DNA of 53,401 nt from Candidatus Bipolaricaulota bacterium (GTDB taxonomy: Bacteria > Bipolaricaulota > Bipolaricaulia > M55B111): contig JAGXLB010000003.1 of NCBI GenBank assembly GCA_018334915.1, positions 1-53,401 of the forward strand, written 5' to 3'. The position numbers and the translations under genes were made by a program. Shown here in pieces: positions 34,378-44,454 of this stretch. The notes beneath the pieces are model-generated. The model saw only the letters and a program-made list of their open reading frames with translations. It made no database searches and had not been told where the DNA came from. Numbering within the stretch: position 1 is the first letter of the stretch; every line of letters begins with the position of its first letter.

Positions 34378-35727
34378 TCAAGTCATTTCTTCTAGTTCTC
34401 CGTCCGTTAGTTCGTACTTGAGCTCGGAGAGCAGGTGCTGTTCGATTTTCCCCACGATATGGATCTCTTCACCTTTATATTCTTCCGTCTTAACTTCACC
34501 GTTATTGTGTAGCCAGTCGAGAATTTCAGCTTTGTCATAGGGGAGGTGCAATTTGATTTCTTTTACCTCATCACCAAGCTCTACGGCTATCAGGTCCTTT
34601 AGTTCGTCCAGATTGTTCCCTTCAATTGCTGAAATGGCTACGGAATTTTCTATACCGCTGGTAAGGGACGCGATCTCCTTTCCAGGGTCAAGTAGATCTA
34701 TTTTGTTTAACACGTTTATCATCGGTGGCCTTTGCTGATTCCCGTCAAAGATTTCCTCGTTTAGAATCCTGTTTACCGTCTGCCACCTGGCCTCAAGTTT
34801 TTCCTTGGTTGCGTCCATAAGATTTAGTAGCAGATCGGCGGACCTGGCCGATTTCAACGTGGACTTGAATGCAGGAATTAACTGGTGGGGTAGTTTGCGA
34901 ATTAGCCCTACTGTATCCGTAAGAAGCACCTTGCGCCGATCGGGAAGTTCAAATTTTCTCGTAAGGGGGTCCAGGGTGGCGAAGAGCTTGTCCTCTTTAA
35001 ACCCTTCCGAACCGGTTAGGCTATTCAAAAGTGTAGTTTTGCCCGTATTAGTATAGCCTATCAGGGCAACGATGGGTAAGTTGCTTTCCAGTCTCCGTTT
35101 TCTCCTGACATCCAGCTCTTTTTCCGCTTCCTCCAGTTTAGCTCTAATAGAATCTATCCGCCGCTGAACCTTTTCCCTGTCTCTGGCCAGTCTAGTTTGA
35201 CCGGGTCCCCGGGTTCCTATCCCACCTGCCTGTCGCTCAAGAGATTCACCCCAGCCCCTCAACCGGGGAAGGAGATATTCGTACTGGGCCAGTTCGACCT
35301 GGAGCTTGGCCTCTTTGGTTTGTGCGCGCTGGGCAAATATGTCCATGATTAGCTGGGTCCTGTCGACGATCTTTGCTCCTATGCTCTCTTCCAGGTTCCT
35401 CGCCTGCGCCGGTCTTAGTTCGTCGTTAAACAGGATCACGTGAGCCCCCAGTTCCTTTACAAGTTCTTTTATTTCATCTACCTTGCCCTTGCCAATATAG
35501 AACTTAGGATCCGGGTTGCTCCGTCTCTGAATTATTTTATCGGCGATTTTTACCCCCGCCGTTTTGGCAAGCGAGGCTAGCTCTTTTAGGGATTCGTTAG
35601 TTGTCCAGAGTACCTCTTCCTCGGGATAGGTCAAATCGACGCCAACGAGAATAGCCCGTTCCTTTGCTTTGACCCTAGCTCTTTTACCTACTCTGTCCTC
35701 TATTAAGTGCAAATCGTCCTCAGCCAT
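34378..35727 (-). CDS. hflX: GTPase HflX
   Basis: HflX is a ribosome-binding GTPase that splits stalled ribosomes. The N-terminal domain shows the nucleotide-binding region [14 protein letters not shown], a coiled coil (about 150-200) with G-I-G-T-R-G-P-G-Q, then the G domain: G1 G-Y-T-N-T-G-K-T-T, switch [11 protein letters not shown]3 D-T-V-G-L and G4 N-K-I-D. Length 449. The start is the ATG at 35727, inside the last codons of murA (8-bp overlap); a start further upstream would extend the overlap. It is the last gene of the rho-murA-hflX operon. Confidence 0.94.
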   Translation of the reverse strand: MAEDDLHLIEDRVGKRARVKAKERAILVGVDLTYPEEEVLWTTNESLKELASLAKTAGVKIADKIIQRRSNPDPKFYIGKGKVDEIKELVKELGAHVILFNDELRPAQARNLEESIGAKIVDRTQLIMDIFAQRAQTKEAKLQVELAQYEYLLPRLRGWGESLERQAGGIGTRGPGQTRLARDREKVQRRIDSIRAKLEEAEKELDVRRKRRLESNLPIVALIGYTNTGKTTLLNSLTGSEGFKEDKLFATLDPLTRKFELPDRRKVLLTDTVGLIRKLPHQLIPAFKSTLKSARSADLLLNLMDATKEKLEARWQTVNRILNEEIFDGNQQRPPMINVLNKIDLLDPGKEIASLTSGIENSVAISAIEGNNLDELKDLIAVELGDEVKEIKLHLPYDKAEILDWLHNNGEVKTEEYKGEEIHIVGKIEQHLLSELKYELTDGELEEMT

Positions 35728-36982
35728 TTTCGCTGACCCTCTCAATTGTGGCCCCGAGTGATTCAAGGTGACTCTGAAGCTCGCTGTAGCCTCTGTCGAG
35801 GTGTTTCATACCGGAGACTTCTGTTTTACCTTCCGCTGCTAAACCGGCTATTACCAGAGACGCGCCCGCCCTTATATCTGTGGCCTCGACCTCCGTTCCC
35901 CGCAGCTTGTTTTTCCCCTCTATAAATACCGTATTTGAGTTAGTAACGGATATATCTGCGCCCATCTTGCTAAGTTCCGCTACGTGACCGAATCTGCTAT
36001 CAAAGACTGTCTCCTTTACGACACTTTTACCTTTAGCCAGAGTTAATACTGAAGTGATGGGTGCCTGAAGGTCTGTGGGAAATCCCGGGAACGGGAGCGT
36101 AATTACCTCCAGGTTGTCGGGCCTTCCCTGACTTTCTATCTGGATCGAGCGTTCGTTTTCTTCAACTTTGACCCCCGCTTTCCTTAGCTTGAGACTAAGG
36201 GGCTTGATAGAAGAAGGGTCAACGGACTCAACTTTAACTTTTCCTCCCGTTGCGACGCCCGCTAACATGTACGTTCCAGCAGCTATCCTGTCGGAAAGGA
36301 CTTTGTAATTCCCTTTACCGAATTCACTGCCGCCATTTACGGTTAGGACAGACCCTTTCAGTGAAAGGTCCGCTCCCAATTCAGTCAGAAAAAGCGCCAG
36401 ATCACGGATTTCTGGCTCCTGAGCTCCGTTGTATATTGTGGTTTTGCCTTTTGCACAGACAGCGGCCATAAGGAGTTGTTCTGTTGCTCCCACGGAAGGA
36501 TAATCGAGAAAAATGTCGTTGCTTCGTAAATTATTCGCCCGAGCAATTATCCTGCCATCATCCTGATTTATCTCTACACCCAGCCTCTTCAAACCTTGAA
36601 GGTGCAGGTTTACCGGTCTAGTTCCTATATTGCATCCACCGGGTAGAGGAACTTCGGCCCGCCCGGTTTTTCCCAGGAGCGGGGCTAGGACCAGGAAGGA
36701 AGCTCGCATTTTCCTTACCAGTTCTGCTGGAGCTTGGTTGGACGAGACTGCACCAGTTATCCTGACGGTATCGGGACCGGTGGCAGTCACATCTTTACCC
36801 AGCTCCCTGACCATATTGAGCATGGTCTGAACGTCGTCCAGCCTGGGAACGTTTTCTAGATAAACTTCTTTTTCGGTAAGCAGAGTTGCCGCTATAAGGG
36901 GTAGAGCGGAGTTCTTTGCTCCTGCTATTTCAATTTTCCCTTCCAGAGTCTTTCCGCCCCGGATGGTAAGTTTTTCTGTCAT
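35720..36982 (-). CDS. murA: UDP-N-acetylglucosamine 1-carboxyvinyltransferase
   Basis: MurA carries out the first committed step of peptidoglycan synthesis, adding enolpyruvate from PEP to UDP-GlcNAc. The catalytic Cys is present in [12 protein letters not shown] (about residue 116), so the enzyme should be fosfomycin-sensitive in the classical way. The N-terminal G-A-K-N-S-A-L-P and the C-terminal [11 protein letters not shown] blocks are intact; length 420. Its ATG directly follows the rho stop codon with no gap. Confidence 0.96.
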   Translation of the reverse strand: MTEKLTIRGGKTLEGKIEIAGAKNSALPLIAATLLTEKEVYLENVPRLDDVQTMLNMVRELGKDVTATGPDTVRITGAVSSNQAPAELVRKMRASFLVLAPLLGKTGRAEVPLPGGCNIGTRPVNLHLQGLKRLGVEINQDDGRIIARANNLRSNDIFLDYPSVGATEQLLMAAVCAKGKTTIYNGAQEPEIRDLALFLTELGADLSLKGSVLTVNGGSEFGKGNYKVLSDRIAAGTYMLAGVATGGKVKVESVDPSSIKPLSLKLRKAGVKVEENERSIQIESQGRPDNLEVITLPFPGFPTDLQAPITSVLTLAKGKSVVKETVFDSRFGHVAELSKMGADISVTNSNTVFIEGKNKLRGTEVEATDIRAGASLVIAGLAAEGKTEVSGMKHLDRGYSELQSHLESLGATIERVSENG

Positions 36983-38230
36983 TTAACCATTACGCATTAG
37001 TTCAAGAAACTGATCGTTGTCCTCGGTGGCTTCTATCTTCTTTTTGATAAACTCGAGCGCCTCCTGGTTCCCTTCCATTTCCCCGATCATCTTTCTCAGG
37101 ATCCTTAACTTGTTCAGTTTGGAGTCGCTAAGCAGGAGTTCTTCTTTTCTCGTGCCTGTTTGTTCCATGTCGATAGCGGGGTAAATTCTCCTGTTTGCGA
37201 GCTGTCTATCTAGAACTAGTTCCATATTACCTGTGCCCTTGAATTCCTCAAATACGACCTGATCCAGCTTACTTCCTGTTTCCACCAGGGAGGTTCCAAT
37301 TATTGTGAGGCTTCCGCCCTCTTCGATGTTTCTGGCAGCTCCGAAGAATTCTTTTGGCTTGTAAAGTGCAGCTGGGTCGATACCACCTGAGAGCAATTTA
37401 CCACTGTGATCGACAGAAAGATTGTATGCTCGAGCCAATCGAGTGATGGAGTCCATCAAAATCACTACGTCTTTCCTGGATTCCACTAGTCTCTTTGCGT
37501 TGTCGGTTACCAGTTCTGCAACTTCGGTATGGTGTTTGGGTTCCTGGTCGAACGTAGCTGCGACTACTTTGCCCATGTTTATTGATCGCCGTATATCGGT
37601 AACTTCTTCCGGACGTTCGTCTATCAATAGAACTATGAGTTCGACCTCCGGATGGTTTGCAGCCAGGCCATTTGCTATCTTTTTTATTAAAGTTGTCTTC
37701 CCTGCTTTGGGAGGGGAGACTATCAATCCTCTCTGACCTTTACCAATTGGTGCGAAGAGGTCTATAATTCTCGTGGAAATGTCGTTAGAATCATGCTCAA
37801 GCTTTAACCGTTGCTCTGGATGGAGTGGCGTAAGGTACTTAAACTCGGTTCTATCCCTTATGTCGTCCGGGGGCGAGTCGTTTATCGCAACTACCTTTAA
37901 GAGTGCCTTGTAATGTTCGTCATTCTTTGGAGGTCGTGTCTGACCTACTACCTTGTCACCGTTTTTCAATCCAAACCGTTTTATCTGGGACGGGGAAACG
38001 TAAATATCGTTTTTACCGGGAAGAAATGTCTTATCTCTCAAAAACCCGTAACCGTCGGGCAGAATACCCAGAATACCCTCAGAAAAACCCTGCCCCTGTT
38101 CCTTGGCTTCCGCCTCCAAAATCGAATAAATAAGCCCTTCTTTGTTTTGCGAGTTTAGCTTGATATCGTAATCTTCCGCTATTTCCTTTAATTCATCTAA
38201 ATTTTTTTCTCTTAGCTCTTTTAATTCCAA
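36983..38230 (-). CDS. rho: Transcription termination factor Rho
   Basis: Rho is the hexameric RNA helicase that ends transcription. The N-terminal Rho_N/SAP-like helices (about 1-45) are followed by the RNA-binding cold-shock domain ([14 protein letters not shown]), then the ATPase with P-loop [10 protein letters not shown] (about 176), the Q-loop [11 protein letters not shown] and the R-loop. The long Asp/Glu/Arg insert seen in some phyla is absent; length is 415. Start is TTG with GAGGTGA 5 bases upstream. It heads the rho-murA-hflX operon and has a long leader. Confidence 0.97.
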   Translation of the reverse strand: MELKELREKNLDELKEIAEDYDIKLNSQNKEGLIYSILEAEAKEQGQGFSEGILGILPDGYGFLRDKTFLPGKNDIYVSPSQIKRFGLKNGDKVVGQTRPPKNDEHYKALLKVVAINDSPPDDIRDRTEFKYLTPLHPEQRLKLEHDSNDISTRIIDLFAPIGKGQRGLIVSPPKAGKTTLIKKIANGLAANHPEVELIVLLIDERPEEVTDIRRSINMGKVVAATFDQEPKHHTEVAELVTDNAKRLVESRKDVVILMDSITRLARAYNLSVDHSGKLLSGGIDPAALYKPKEFFGAARNIEEGGSLTIIGTSLVETGSKLDQVVFEEFKGTGNMELVLDRQLANRRIYPAIDMEQTGTRKEELLLSDSKLNKLRILRKMIGEMEGNQEALEFIKKKIEATEDNDQFLELMRNG

Positions 38231-38286
38231 TTAACTCACCTCAAAAATTCGTAAAATTCCATTTCCTGTTACTGCGAGAGGCTCAC

Positions 38287-38315
38287 AAAAAGGTTGGGGT
38301 TGATCATCCCTTTTT
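38287..38315 (-). terminator. Terminator-like hairpin in the rho leader
   Basis: On the minus strand AAAAAGG and CCTTTTT pair, with an inner GGG/CCC, leaving a run of five U at the 3' side. It lies about 60 nt before the rho start. It could be an attenuator acting on rho itself; the stem is largely A-U, so its strength is uncertain. Confidence 0.4.
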
Positions 38316-38595
38316 ATCAGTTTTGGAGAGATTTACGGAATTGCCGTGTTCCGCGGGTCTAAACTAAATGAGTTCGAAATTCCTGCGGAAGAAACTTCCT
38401 TATACAAATCCTGCCACTCCAAGTAACTATAGTTAAGCCTAATATCCAATTCAATTTATTCGGACAGCTGTACTACCCGTCTACATTAACGTCACTGCGA
38501 TCAAACATAGCCAGACAATAAAATACCTTTTTAGAAAAATTCTTTATAGTATAGTGAAGGGTTTCGGGACGACGAATTGATTGTTTTACAAAAAG

Positions 38596-38624
38596 ATTAT
38601 AGATGAAGCCAAAGTGTTTGTCAA
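38596..38624 (-). promoter_or_regulatory. Consensus sigma70 promoter of the rho operon
   Basis: Read on the minus strand: TTGACA (38624-38619), exactly 17 bp, TATAAT (38601-38596). This is the best promoter match in the window. The start point would be near 38589. Confidence 0.8.
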
Positions 38625-38696
38625 TAGAGTAACCATCTTTGGGCCCAGTTTTGCAATGGAGCCAGGGATCGTCGGTCTTGGTTTCTAACTCATTTG

Positions 38697-39344
38697 TTAG
38701 ATTAATCCGGTAGGGGTAAATGTAGTTTTAATGATGTTTTTGTACATCTTGAGCCTGGATTTTATCCCTTCGGTGAAACCACGTTTCTCTTCCTTCATTA
38801 CGTGAGTTACCCCGGTCAGTTTAACTTTTCCGGTGGATAAGTTTTCCGATAGAGAGAGTTTCGTAAGTGCCATTTCGACGCCGAACTCCTCGGCTTTCGA
38901 CTTATCCAGTTTGTTCCAGGTATCGACGGAGAGAATTCTTTGACCAGATAGATGAGGGCTTATTTTTTGCGATAAGTCCGTATTTAATCTCCCTTTGTGG
39001 AATACTCCTATAACCATGTCCAGATCTTCCTGGTGATAGGTCCGAATCATCTCGTCGACGTGGTCTGATTTGAGCCCGACAAGGTCTGCATCGAGGAACA
39101 TAAGTGTACTATCGGGAGCGGACTCCACGCCCCGAGAAAGCGCCCTGGCTTTGCCCTTGTTATGGTCGAGCTTTATCAACTCGACGTCTGCCTGACTTTC
39201 CCGAACCTTTTTAGTTGTTTGATCTGTTGAACCGTCATCCACAACTATAATATGGTTGACAAGTTCGGCATTCTCTATAGCTTCGAGGACGGATTTAATC
39301 CTTCCCGCTTCGTTATAAGCGGGTACTATTACGGAGACTTTCAC
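38697..39344 (-). CDS. Family 2 glycosyltransferase
   Basis: It is a GT-A fold glycosyltransferase: V-S-V-I-V-P-A-Y-N-E-A at the N-terminus, I-V-V-D-D-G-S-T-D (about 36), G-K-A-R-A-L-S-R-G-V, and the D-x-D-like L-F-L-D-A-D-L (about 88). The short 215-residue form with no membrane segments resembles glucosyl-phosphoglycerate-synthase or dolichyl-phosphate-type transferases, but the substrate cannot be read. For the start, AAGGTG lies 6 bases before the GTG at 39344; an earlier GTG at 39353 overlaps that site. It is separated from its neighbours by about 100 bp or more. Confidence 0.85.
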   Translation of the reverse strand: MKVSVIVPAYNEAGRIKSVLEAIENAELVNHIIVVDDGSTDQTTKKVRESQADVELIKLDHNKGKARALSRGVESAPDSTLMFLDADLVGLKSDHVDEMIRTYHQEDLDMVIGVFHKGRLNTDLSQKISPHLSGQRILSVDTWNKLDKSKAEEFGVEMALTKLSLSENLSTGKVKLTGVTHVMKEEKRGFTEGIKSRLKMYKNIIKTTFTPTGLI

Positions 39345-39447
39345 GCGCTTCACCTTTTATTTATCTGAAAAACTAACCCTTTGTGAAAATTTGAGTTTAC
39401 CATTAGATAATCTCTGGAAAGCTGTACTGGCCACTAATCATTCTATT

Positions 39448-41175
39448 TTAACCCAGAGCCGATATCCTTTCTCCCAGTTTCTCGGCAATTTGTTTAACAT
39501 CTTTGTTTTCGAGGTTTAGCTCTTCTTTATCTCCCGACCTGGACTCTACTTCCAGAACTCCACTTTCTAACCCCCTTGGTCCTATTATTATTTTAATCGG
39601 AGCACCTATAAGATCCGCATCGTTGAATTTGAAACCTGGGCTGACCTCCCTGTCGTCAACCAGAACTTCGTAGTCAAGTTCCTTCAGTTCTTTATAAAGT
39701 GCTTCGCCGAGCCGAAAGGATTCTTCGCCCTCTGAGCCCAGTACGATAAGTGCGGCGGAAAAGGGACTTACCGCGCCGGTCCAGTTTATCCCTTTACTGT
39801 CGTATTTTTGCTGTATTACCGCCGGAATTAGGCGACTTATTCCTATTCCGTAACAACCCATGATGTAGGGGTTTAAATTGCCATCCCGATCCTGATATTC
39901 TCCGTCAAGACTGTCTGAGTACTTGGTTCCCAGCTGGAATATCTGGCCTACCTCGATGCATTTGTGGAAATCTAGTTCGCTTCCACACTCAGGACAGCGA
40001 TCTCCCTCGCGGACTTTTCTCAAGTTGATAAATTTCACGTCCTCGATATCTCTGTCCCAATTTACGTTAGTGAGATGGAATCCGTTTTTGTTAGCCCCTA
40101 CGGTAAAGTTGGTAAGCGATTTAAGATCGAGATCCGCGTAGACGGGAATATCGTCTTTTAACCCAATCGGTCCGATGGACCCAAAATTTGCTCCGGTTAT
40201 CGCTTTGATATCCGCCTGGGAAGAGACCATTTCTGCCTTTTTCGTCCCCAGGTGGTTGATTAGCTTCATTTCTTCAATATCGTCATCTCCACCAACCAGG
40301 GCAGCTACCAGCCCATCGTCAGTCCTGTAAATGAACGTTTTTACTACCTTCTGGCTAGGAATACCCAGGTGGTTCGCCACTTCTTCGACTGTTTCCATCC
40401 CCGGAGTCTCTACTTCCTTTAACTCAGCCGGGCTATTTTCGCTGTATTCCGATGAAACTTCGTATCTTGCTATTTCTATATTAGATGAATAATCACAGTC
40501 ATCGCAGACGACTATTTCTTCCCCGCCTTCGTCAGCCAGGGCCATGAATTCCTGAGAATAACTACCCCCCATTAAACCCGTTGGTGCCTCCACAGCGACC
40601 CAGTCAAGTCCCAGCCGATCGAAGACCCGGGCGTAGGCGTCGTACATACGTTCGTAGGTCTTGTCGAGACTTTCCTGAGTTGAGTGAAAGCTATAGGCGT
40701 CCTTCATGAGGAACTCCCGCGATCTCATGACGCCGTGTCGGGGTCTAATTTCGTCCCGGTATTTGTCGTTTATCTGGAACAGAACAAGTGGCAGATCTTT
40801 ATAGGAGTTTAATTCGTTACGAACCAAATCAGTTATGATTTCCTCGTGGGTGGGACCCAGTGCAAATTCCCGTTCCTTCCGGTCAGCTAGCTTAAACATT
40901 TCGGGCCCGAAGTCGTCCCACCGGCCGCTCTCTTTCCAGAGCTTGGCTGGCTGAATGATAGGTAACTTTATCTCCTGCGCTCCTGCATTGTTCATCTCTT
41001 CTCTGACTACCTCTTCAATCTTTTTAAGAACCTTAAACCCCAGCGGTAAATAATCGTAAACTCCCGCGGTCACTTTTCGAATTAGTCCTGCCTTTAACAT
41101 CAGCTTGTGGCTTTCCATTTCCGCGTCCGCCGGTGTTTCTTTCAGCGTTGGTAGGAAATAATTGCTAAGTTTCAT
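39448..41175 (-). CDS. proS: Prolyl-tRNA synthetase
   Basis: ProRS charges tRNA-Pro. This is the bacterial type with an inserted editing domain: class II motifs appear as P-L-G-F-K-V-L-K-K-I-E, then R-D-E-I-R-P-R-H-G-V-M-R-S-R-E-F-L-M-K-D-A-Y-S-F (motif 2), the YbaK-like INS domain (about 225-385), and G-C-Y-G-I-G-I-S-R (motif 3), ending with the anticodon domain. Length is 575. The start is the ATG at 41175, 22 bp after the CBS gene. The INS domain should edit Ala-tRNA-Pro. Confidence 0.96.
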   Translation of the reverse strand: MKLSNYFLPTLKETPADAEMESHKLMLKAGLIRKVTAGVYDYLPLGFKVLKKIEEVVREEMNNAGAQEIKLPIIQPAKLWKESGRWDDFGPEMFKLADRKEREFALGPTHEEIITDLVRNELNSYKDLPLVLFQINDKYRDEIRPRHGVMRSREFLMKDAYSFHSTQESLDKTYERMYDAYARVFDRLGLDWVAVEAPTGLMGGSYSQEFMALADEGGEEIVVCDDCDYSSNIEIARYEVSSEYSENSPAELKEVETPGMETVEEVANHLGIPSQKVVKTFIYRTDDGLVAALVGGDDDIEEMKLINHLGTKKAEMVSSQADIKAITGANFGSIGPIGLKDDIPVYADLDLKSLTNFTVGANKNGFHLTNVNWDRDIEDVKFINLRKVREGDRCPECGSELDFHKCIEVGQIFQLGTKYSDSLDGEYQDRDGNLNPYIMGCYGIGISRLIPAVIQQKYDSKGINWTGAVSPFSAALIVLGSEGEESFRLGEALYKELKELDYEVLVDDREVSPGFKFNDADLIGAPIKIIIGPRGLESGVLEVESRSGDKEELNLENKDVKQIAEKLGERISALG

Positions 41176-41197
41176 TGATGGTGGATCTCCTTGTTTT

Positions 41198-41632
41198 TTA
41201 CAGTAATGCACCCAGAAGGTCTATTCTCTGGACTATGCCGGTGAGCATGCCGTCTTCATTAACCACGGGTACGCGATTTAGCTCGTTCCTGATTATTAGA
41301 TCCGCTACGTGAATGTCTTCTTCGTCTTCGTTTACGGTGATAACATCTTCCACCATGTACTCTGACACCGAATCTTCCTTTATCTCTTCCAGCCTGCGGG
41401 AAAGCTGATTGATATCGGGTAGGTACGAGGCGGTTCGCAGCATCTCGAAATAGTTAGGCAGGGCTGCTTGTATGACGTCTCGTTCTGATATGAAGCCAAC
41501 TACGGTTCCTTGCTTGTCGATTACTGGGACCCCGGATAGCTCGCTTTTTTCCAGCATGAATATAAGTGCTTTTAGGGTCTGATTTTCTTTTACCGCAGTT
41601 AGATCTTTGGTCATGATATCTTTGACTCTCAT
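41198..41632 (-). CDS. CBS-domain pair protein
   Basis: It consists of a tandem CBS pair: V-K-D-I-M-T-K-D-L and G-V-P-V-I-D-K-Q-G-T-V-V-G-F-I-S-E-R-D-V (first), then D-V-I-T-V-N-E-D-E and R-V-P-V-V-N-E-D-G-M-L-T-G-I-V-Q-R (second). Such stand-alone modules usually bind adenine nucleotides and regulate a partner; the partner is unknown. It overlaps the sugar kinase by 4 bp and precedes proS by 22 bp in what looks like one operon. Confidence 0.88.
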   Translation of the reverse strand: MRVKDIMTKDLTAVKENQTLKALIFMLEKSELSGVPVIDKQGTVVGFISERDVIQAALPNYFEMLRTASYLPDINQLSRRLEEIKEDSVSEYMVEDVITVNEDEEDIHVADLIIRNELNRVPVVNEDGMLTGIVQRIDLLGALL

Positions 41633-42591
41633 TTCAGCGAGTCACCCAGTTCGTTTAAACTAATTTGGTCAAGCTGTGCCTGGACCAGCGATGCGTCCCG
41701 ACATATCTTTTCGTAAACCTCCAGGCTGGCCATTCCTGCTGCTAGACCGAATCTAACTGCTTCCGGTACGGACTTGCCCTCTTCTATCTGATAAATTATC
41801 CCACCAATCAGGCTATCACCGGCACCGACTCGATTTCTTATGGTTAATTCTTCTCTGTTGGCCTCGAGCTCCCATATGTTGTCCTTGCTAACGAGGATAT
41901 CTCCCGTCAAGCCGTGTGAAAGAAGCACGTATTCTGTACCAAAGTCCAGCATCTTCCGTCCCGCGTCAACAATAGATTGGCTGTTAGTTAACTCTTCCCC
42001 CATTACTGCTTTTCTTTCACGAATGTCCGGTTTTATCAGAAAAGGTCCGGCTTCTGCGGCAGGCCTTACATAATCTCCTCCGGTATTTACTACCGTTCTT
42101 ATTCCCATTTCTTTAGCCCGGTCCGCCAGCTCTCGATAGTAGTTTTTCGGAACCCCCGGAGGAAGACTTCCCGACAGAACTACGAAGGACGCGCGGTGCA
42201 GCATTGTTTCATACTGGTCCATAAACTGATCCAGGACTCGCTCAGATATTTCCGGTCCGGTGCTGTTTACCTCTATAGGGTTACCCTCCTGGCCTTTTTT
42301 GAGTATCGCTACGTTGCTTCTAGTTTCCTCGGATATCCAGGTGAAGTTAGTTACGATCCCTTCTTCTCTGAGCGAACGTTTAATCGCACGACCGGTATGA
42401 CCACCAATAAGCCCCATTGCAATATTTTCCATGCCTACGCTGGCCAGATAGATTGAAACGTTAATCCCCTTACCGCCTGCGCTCGAATGCGTGCGAAAGG
42501 CCCGGGAAAGTTGAGTTTCTCCTTTTTGCTCTATTTCCTTTACCCAGTAAATAAGGTCATACGCCGGGTTTAACGTGATGGTCAGAATCAT
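41629..42591 (-). CDS. PfkB-family 1-phosphofructokinase/tagatose-6-phosphate kinase-like
   Basis: It is a ribokinase-fold sugar-phosphate kinase of the FruK/LacC group: I-L-T-I-T-L-N-P-A-Y-D at the start, S-A-G-G-K-G-I-N-V-S (PfkB signature 1), and R-V-G-A-G-D-S-L-I-G-G (signature 2 with catalytic Asp, about 248). No fructose or galactitol PTS gene is nearby, so it may work as a phosphofructokinase in general glycolysis or on an unknown sugar phosphate. The start overlaps the end of miaB by 35 bp. Confidence 0.88.
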   Translation of the reverse strand: MILTITLNPAYDLIYWVKEIEQKGETQLSRAFRTHSSAGGKGINVSIYLASVGMENIAMGLIGGHTGRAIKRSLREEGIVTNFTWISEETRSNVAILKKGQEGNPIEVNSTGPEISERVLDQFMDQYETMLHRASFVVLSGSLPPGVPKNYYRELADRAKEMGIRTVVNTGGDYVRPAAEAGPFLIKPDIRERKAVMGEELTNSQSIVDAGRKMLDFGTEYVLLSHGLTGDILVSKDNIWELEANREELTIRNRVGAGDSLIGGIIYQIEEGKSVPEAVRFGLAAGMASLEVYEKICRDASLVQAQLDQISLNELGDSLK

Positions 42592-43900
42592 TTTTTACAC
42601 TCCCTTCGTCTGGATTTAATAGGTAGCCGGTGTTTTCTGATTCAAGCCTAACTTTCCTAAATTCACCGGCCATAGATTCGGTTCCTTCGAATTCGACGGT
42701 TTTACGAAATTCGTTCTTGCCGTACATCTTATTATCCTTTCTGGCCTCCCCTTCTACCAGGACCTCCACCGTTTTACCGATAAATTGTCTATCGTATTCG
42801 CGAGAAGTTTCCTCCTGTTTTTCGAGCACCGCTTCCAGGCGTCTCTTCTTCTCCTCCTCGGGCACGTGATCGTCCATTTGTGCGCTCCTGGTTTTTGGTC
42901 GAGGAGAGAACTGAGCCACGTAGATTGAACCATATTTAACCTGGTTAATTACGTCCAGGGTTTTCCGGAAATCCTCCTCGGTTTCTCCCGGGTGTCCGAC
43001 GATAATATCAGTTGTAATATTAATTAACGGATCCGTCCGGCGAGCTTTACCTACGATCTCCAGATACTCTTCTCTCGTGTAGTTCCGGTTCATAATCTGC
43101 AAAACCCTTGTTGAACCGGATTGAAGCGGGAGATGGATATGTCGAACTAAGTTTGGGTTATCGTTCATTACGACCAAAGTCTCTGCGTCCAGGTCGGCAG
43201 GATGAGGGGTTGTGAAGCTTATTCGGGGGATTCCAGTAGCTGCCACCCGTTCCAGCAACCAGGCAAAGTCTACATCTCCTTTTTCGATGTCCTTACCGAA
43301 GGCATTGACGTTTTGCCCGAGTAACTGGACTTCCCTGTAGCCATTTTCCGCGAGTTGTTCAACCTCTCGTATAATTTTGTCCGGGCCCCTGCTTCGGAGT
43401 GGGCCCCGAACCTGAGGAACTATGCAGTAAGAGCAGGCGTTAGAACAACCTTCTGCAATTGTTACCCAGGCAAAGTAATCTGACTGTCGTAACACGGGTA
43501 AATTCTCGAACCCGCTTGGTTTTGGTATAGATGCTACCGGTTCACCCTGTCTCGCTCGATTTGCCAGATCCGGAATTTCGCCAAGGTTTGACGTACCAAA
43601 TACGAAGTCAACGCCGCCCGATTGGGAAAAGAGATCTACCCCAAAATGCTGGGCCATACAACCGCCTACACCCAGTATGCTATCTTCCTTTCGTTGGTTT
43701 TTTACCTGACCGATCCTTCCGCGGACTTTTTCCTCGGATTTCCCCCTAACCGCACAGGTATTAAAAATTATCAGATCAGCTTCGGTTATTTTCTCAACGG
43801 GTTTATAGCCGTAGTTGCTGAGATGGCCTGTTATTTTTTCAGACCTGTGGTAATTGAGCTGACAGCCCCAGGTTTCGACATACAGGTTTTTCTCGTCCAT
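42557..43900 (-). CDS. miaB: tRNA-2-methylthio-N6-dimethylallyladenosine synthase MiaB
   Basis: MiaB is a radical SAM methylthiotransferase that modifies i6A37 in tRNA. The N-terminal cluster Cys are in T-W-G-C-Q-L-N, N-T-C-A-V-R and G-G-C-M-A-Q. The radical SAM motif is C-S-N-A-C-S-Y-C (about 150). L-P-L-Q-S-G-S and the C-terminal TRAM domain follow. Length is 447 from the ATG at 43900; 23 upstream in-frame codons are not conserved. MtaB/RimO are alternatives, but the N-terminal W-G-C-Q-L-N and the V-P-Q-V-R-G block favour MiaB. Confidence 0.93.
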   Translation of the reverse strand: MDEKNLYVETWGCQLNYHRSEKITGHLSNYGYKPVEKITEADLIIFNTCAVRGKSEEKVRGRIGQVKNQRKEDSILGVGGCMAQHFGVDLFSQSGGVDFVFGTSNLGEIPDLANRARQGEPVASIPKPSGFENLPVLRQSDYFAWVTIAEGCSNACSYCIVPQVRGPLRSRGPDKIIREVEQLAENGYREVQLLGQNVNAFGKDIEKGDVDFAWLLERVAATGIPRISFTTPHPADLDAETLVVMNDNPNLVRHIHLPLQSGSTRVLQIMNRNYTREEYLEIVGKARRTDPLINITTDIIVGHPGETEEDFRKTLDVINQVKYGSIYVAQFSPRPKTRSAQMDDHVPEEEKKRRLEAVLEKQEETSREYDRQFIGKTVEVLVEGEARKDNKMYGKNEFRKTVEFEGTESMAGEFRKVRLESENTGYLLNPDEGSVKNDSDHHVKPGV

Positions 43901-44449
43901 ATCACTCGCCCCTAGAAAATTATAATGGGAATGCTGAAGACTGGCTGGCAATAAAGTTATAAGCAACATTATTTTAAATGATGGAGTTTAGTAAATCCAG
44001 TCATTAAAAGGGCGTCAGTATTAAGAGTGCTGGTCTTTTTGTGTATTTATTGACTTAAAACTGCTAATTTTTTCTGTAGGGACGGGGACGATCTAACCAT
44101 TCGTATTTCAGGTTAACCGGTTGGGAAGGTTGGTCCGAGCTTGGTCTTTGGCCATAATATCTTATCTCGGCTTAAAGAGTTTAATCCGGAGTCAAGAAAC
44201 CTACACCGAAGGACGGGGCTTGAAAAAACATATGAACAACAGTATTTTAAGGTTAACAATCGGGAATTGACCCAGCGCCCAATTGAGGAGACTAACTTGG
44301 CCAAATTAAACCAAAACCTTCTCATTGGCTTTGCCTAATAGGTTACGCGTACGATAACTTCACCAGGCTCCATATCTCAACTGGGTGCTGGAGGTAAACC
44401 AGCCGATTCCTCCCTGCAGCGAGCTGCAGGGCTTCCTCGGCAAGTTTTG
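43901..44449. other. Intergenic region with IS-like end
   Basis: I see no credible gene in these 549 bp. A 65-codon frame at 44141 has no ribosome site and no recognisable similarity. A minus-strand TATAAT (43924-43919) could serve miaB. The right edge is the hairpin repeat described separately. Confidence 0.5.
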
Positions 44450-44454
44450 GTGAA
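44402..44454 (+). repeat. IS200/IS605-like right-end hairpin (repeat copy B)
   Basis: GCCGA (44402-44406) pairs with TCGGC (44437-44441), and an inner CCCTGCAG (44412-44419) pairs perfectly with CTGCAGGG (44424-44431). This ccgatt-cctccc-hairpin-ggg-cttcctcggc arrangement is the familiar end of IS200/IS605 (tnpB) elements. Bases 44429-44454 are identical to 7-32. No tnpA or tnpB remains nearby, so this is a solo end or a PATE-like derivative. It runs into the next gene's start. Confidence 0.6.

Larger units (their letters stand above)
38231..38696. other. rho leader and upstream intergenic region
   Basis: This 466-bp stretch has no gene. It contains the minus-strand consensus promoter at 38596-38624 and about 360 nt of rho leader, with a terminator-like hairpin at 38287-38315. 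Confidence 0.6.

Noticed and set aside
44141..44338. 65-codon frame upstream of the thioredoxin-like gene
   Set aside because: No ribosome site, no recognisable family and low-complexity composition. It lies in a region with an insertion-like end.
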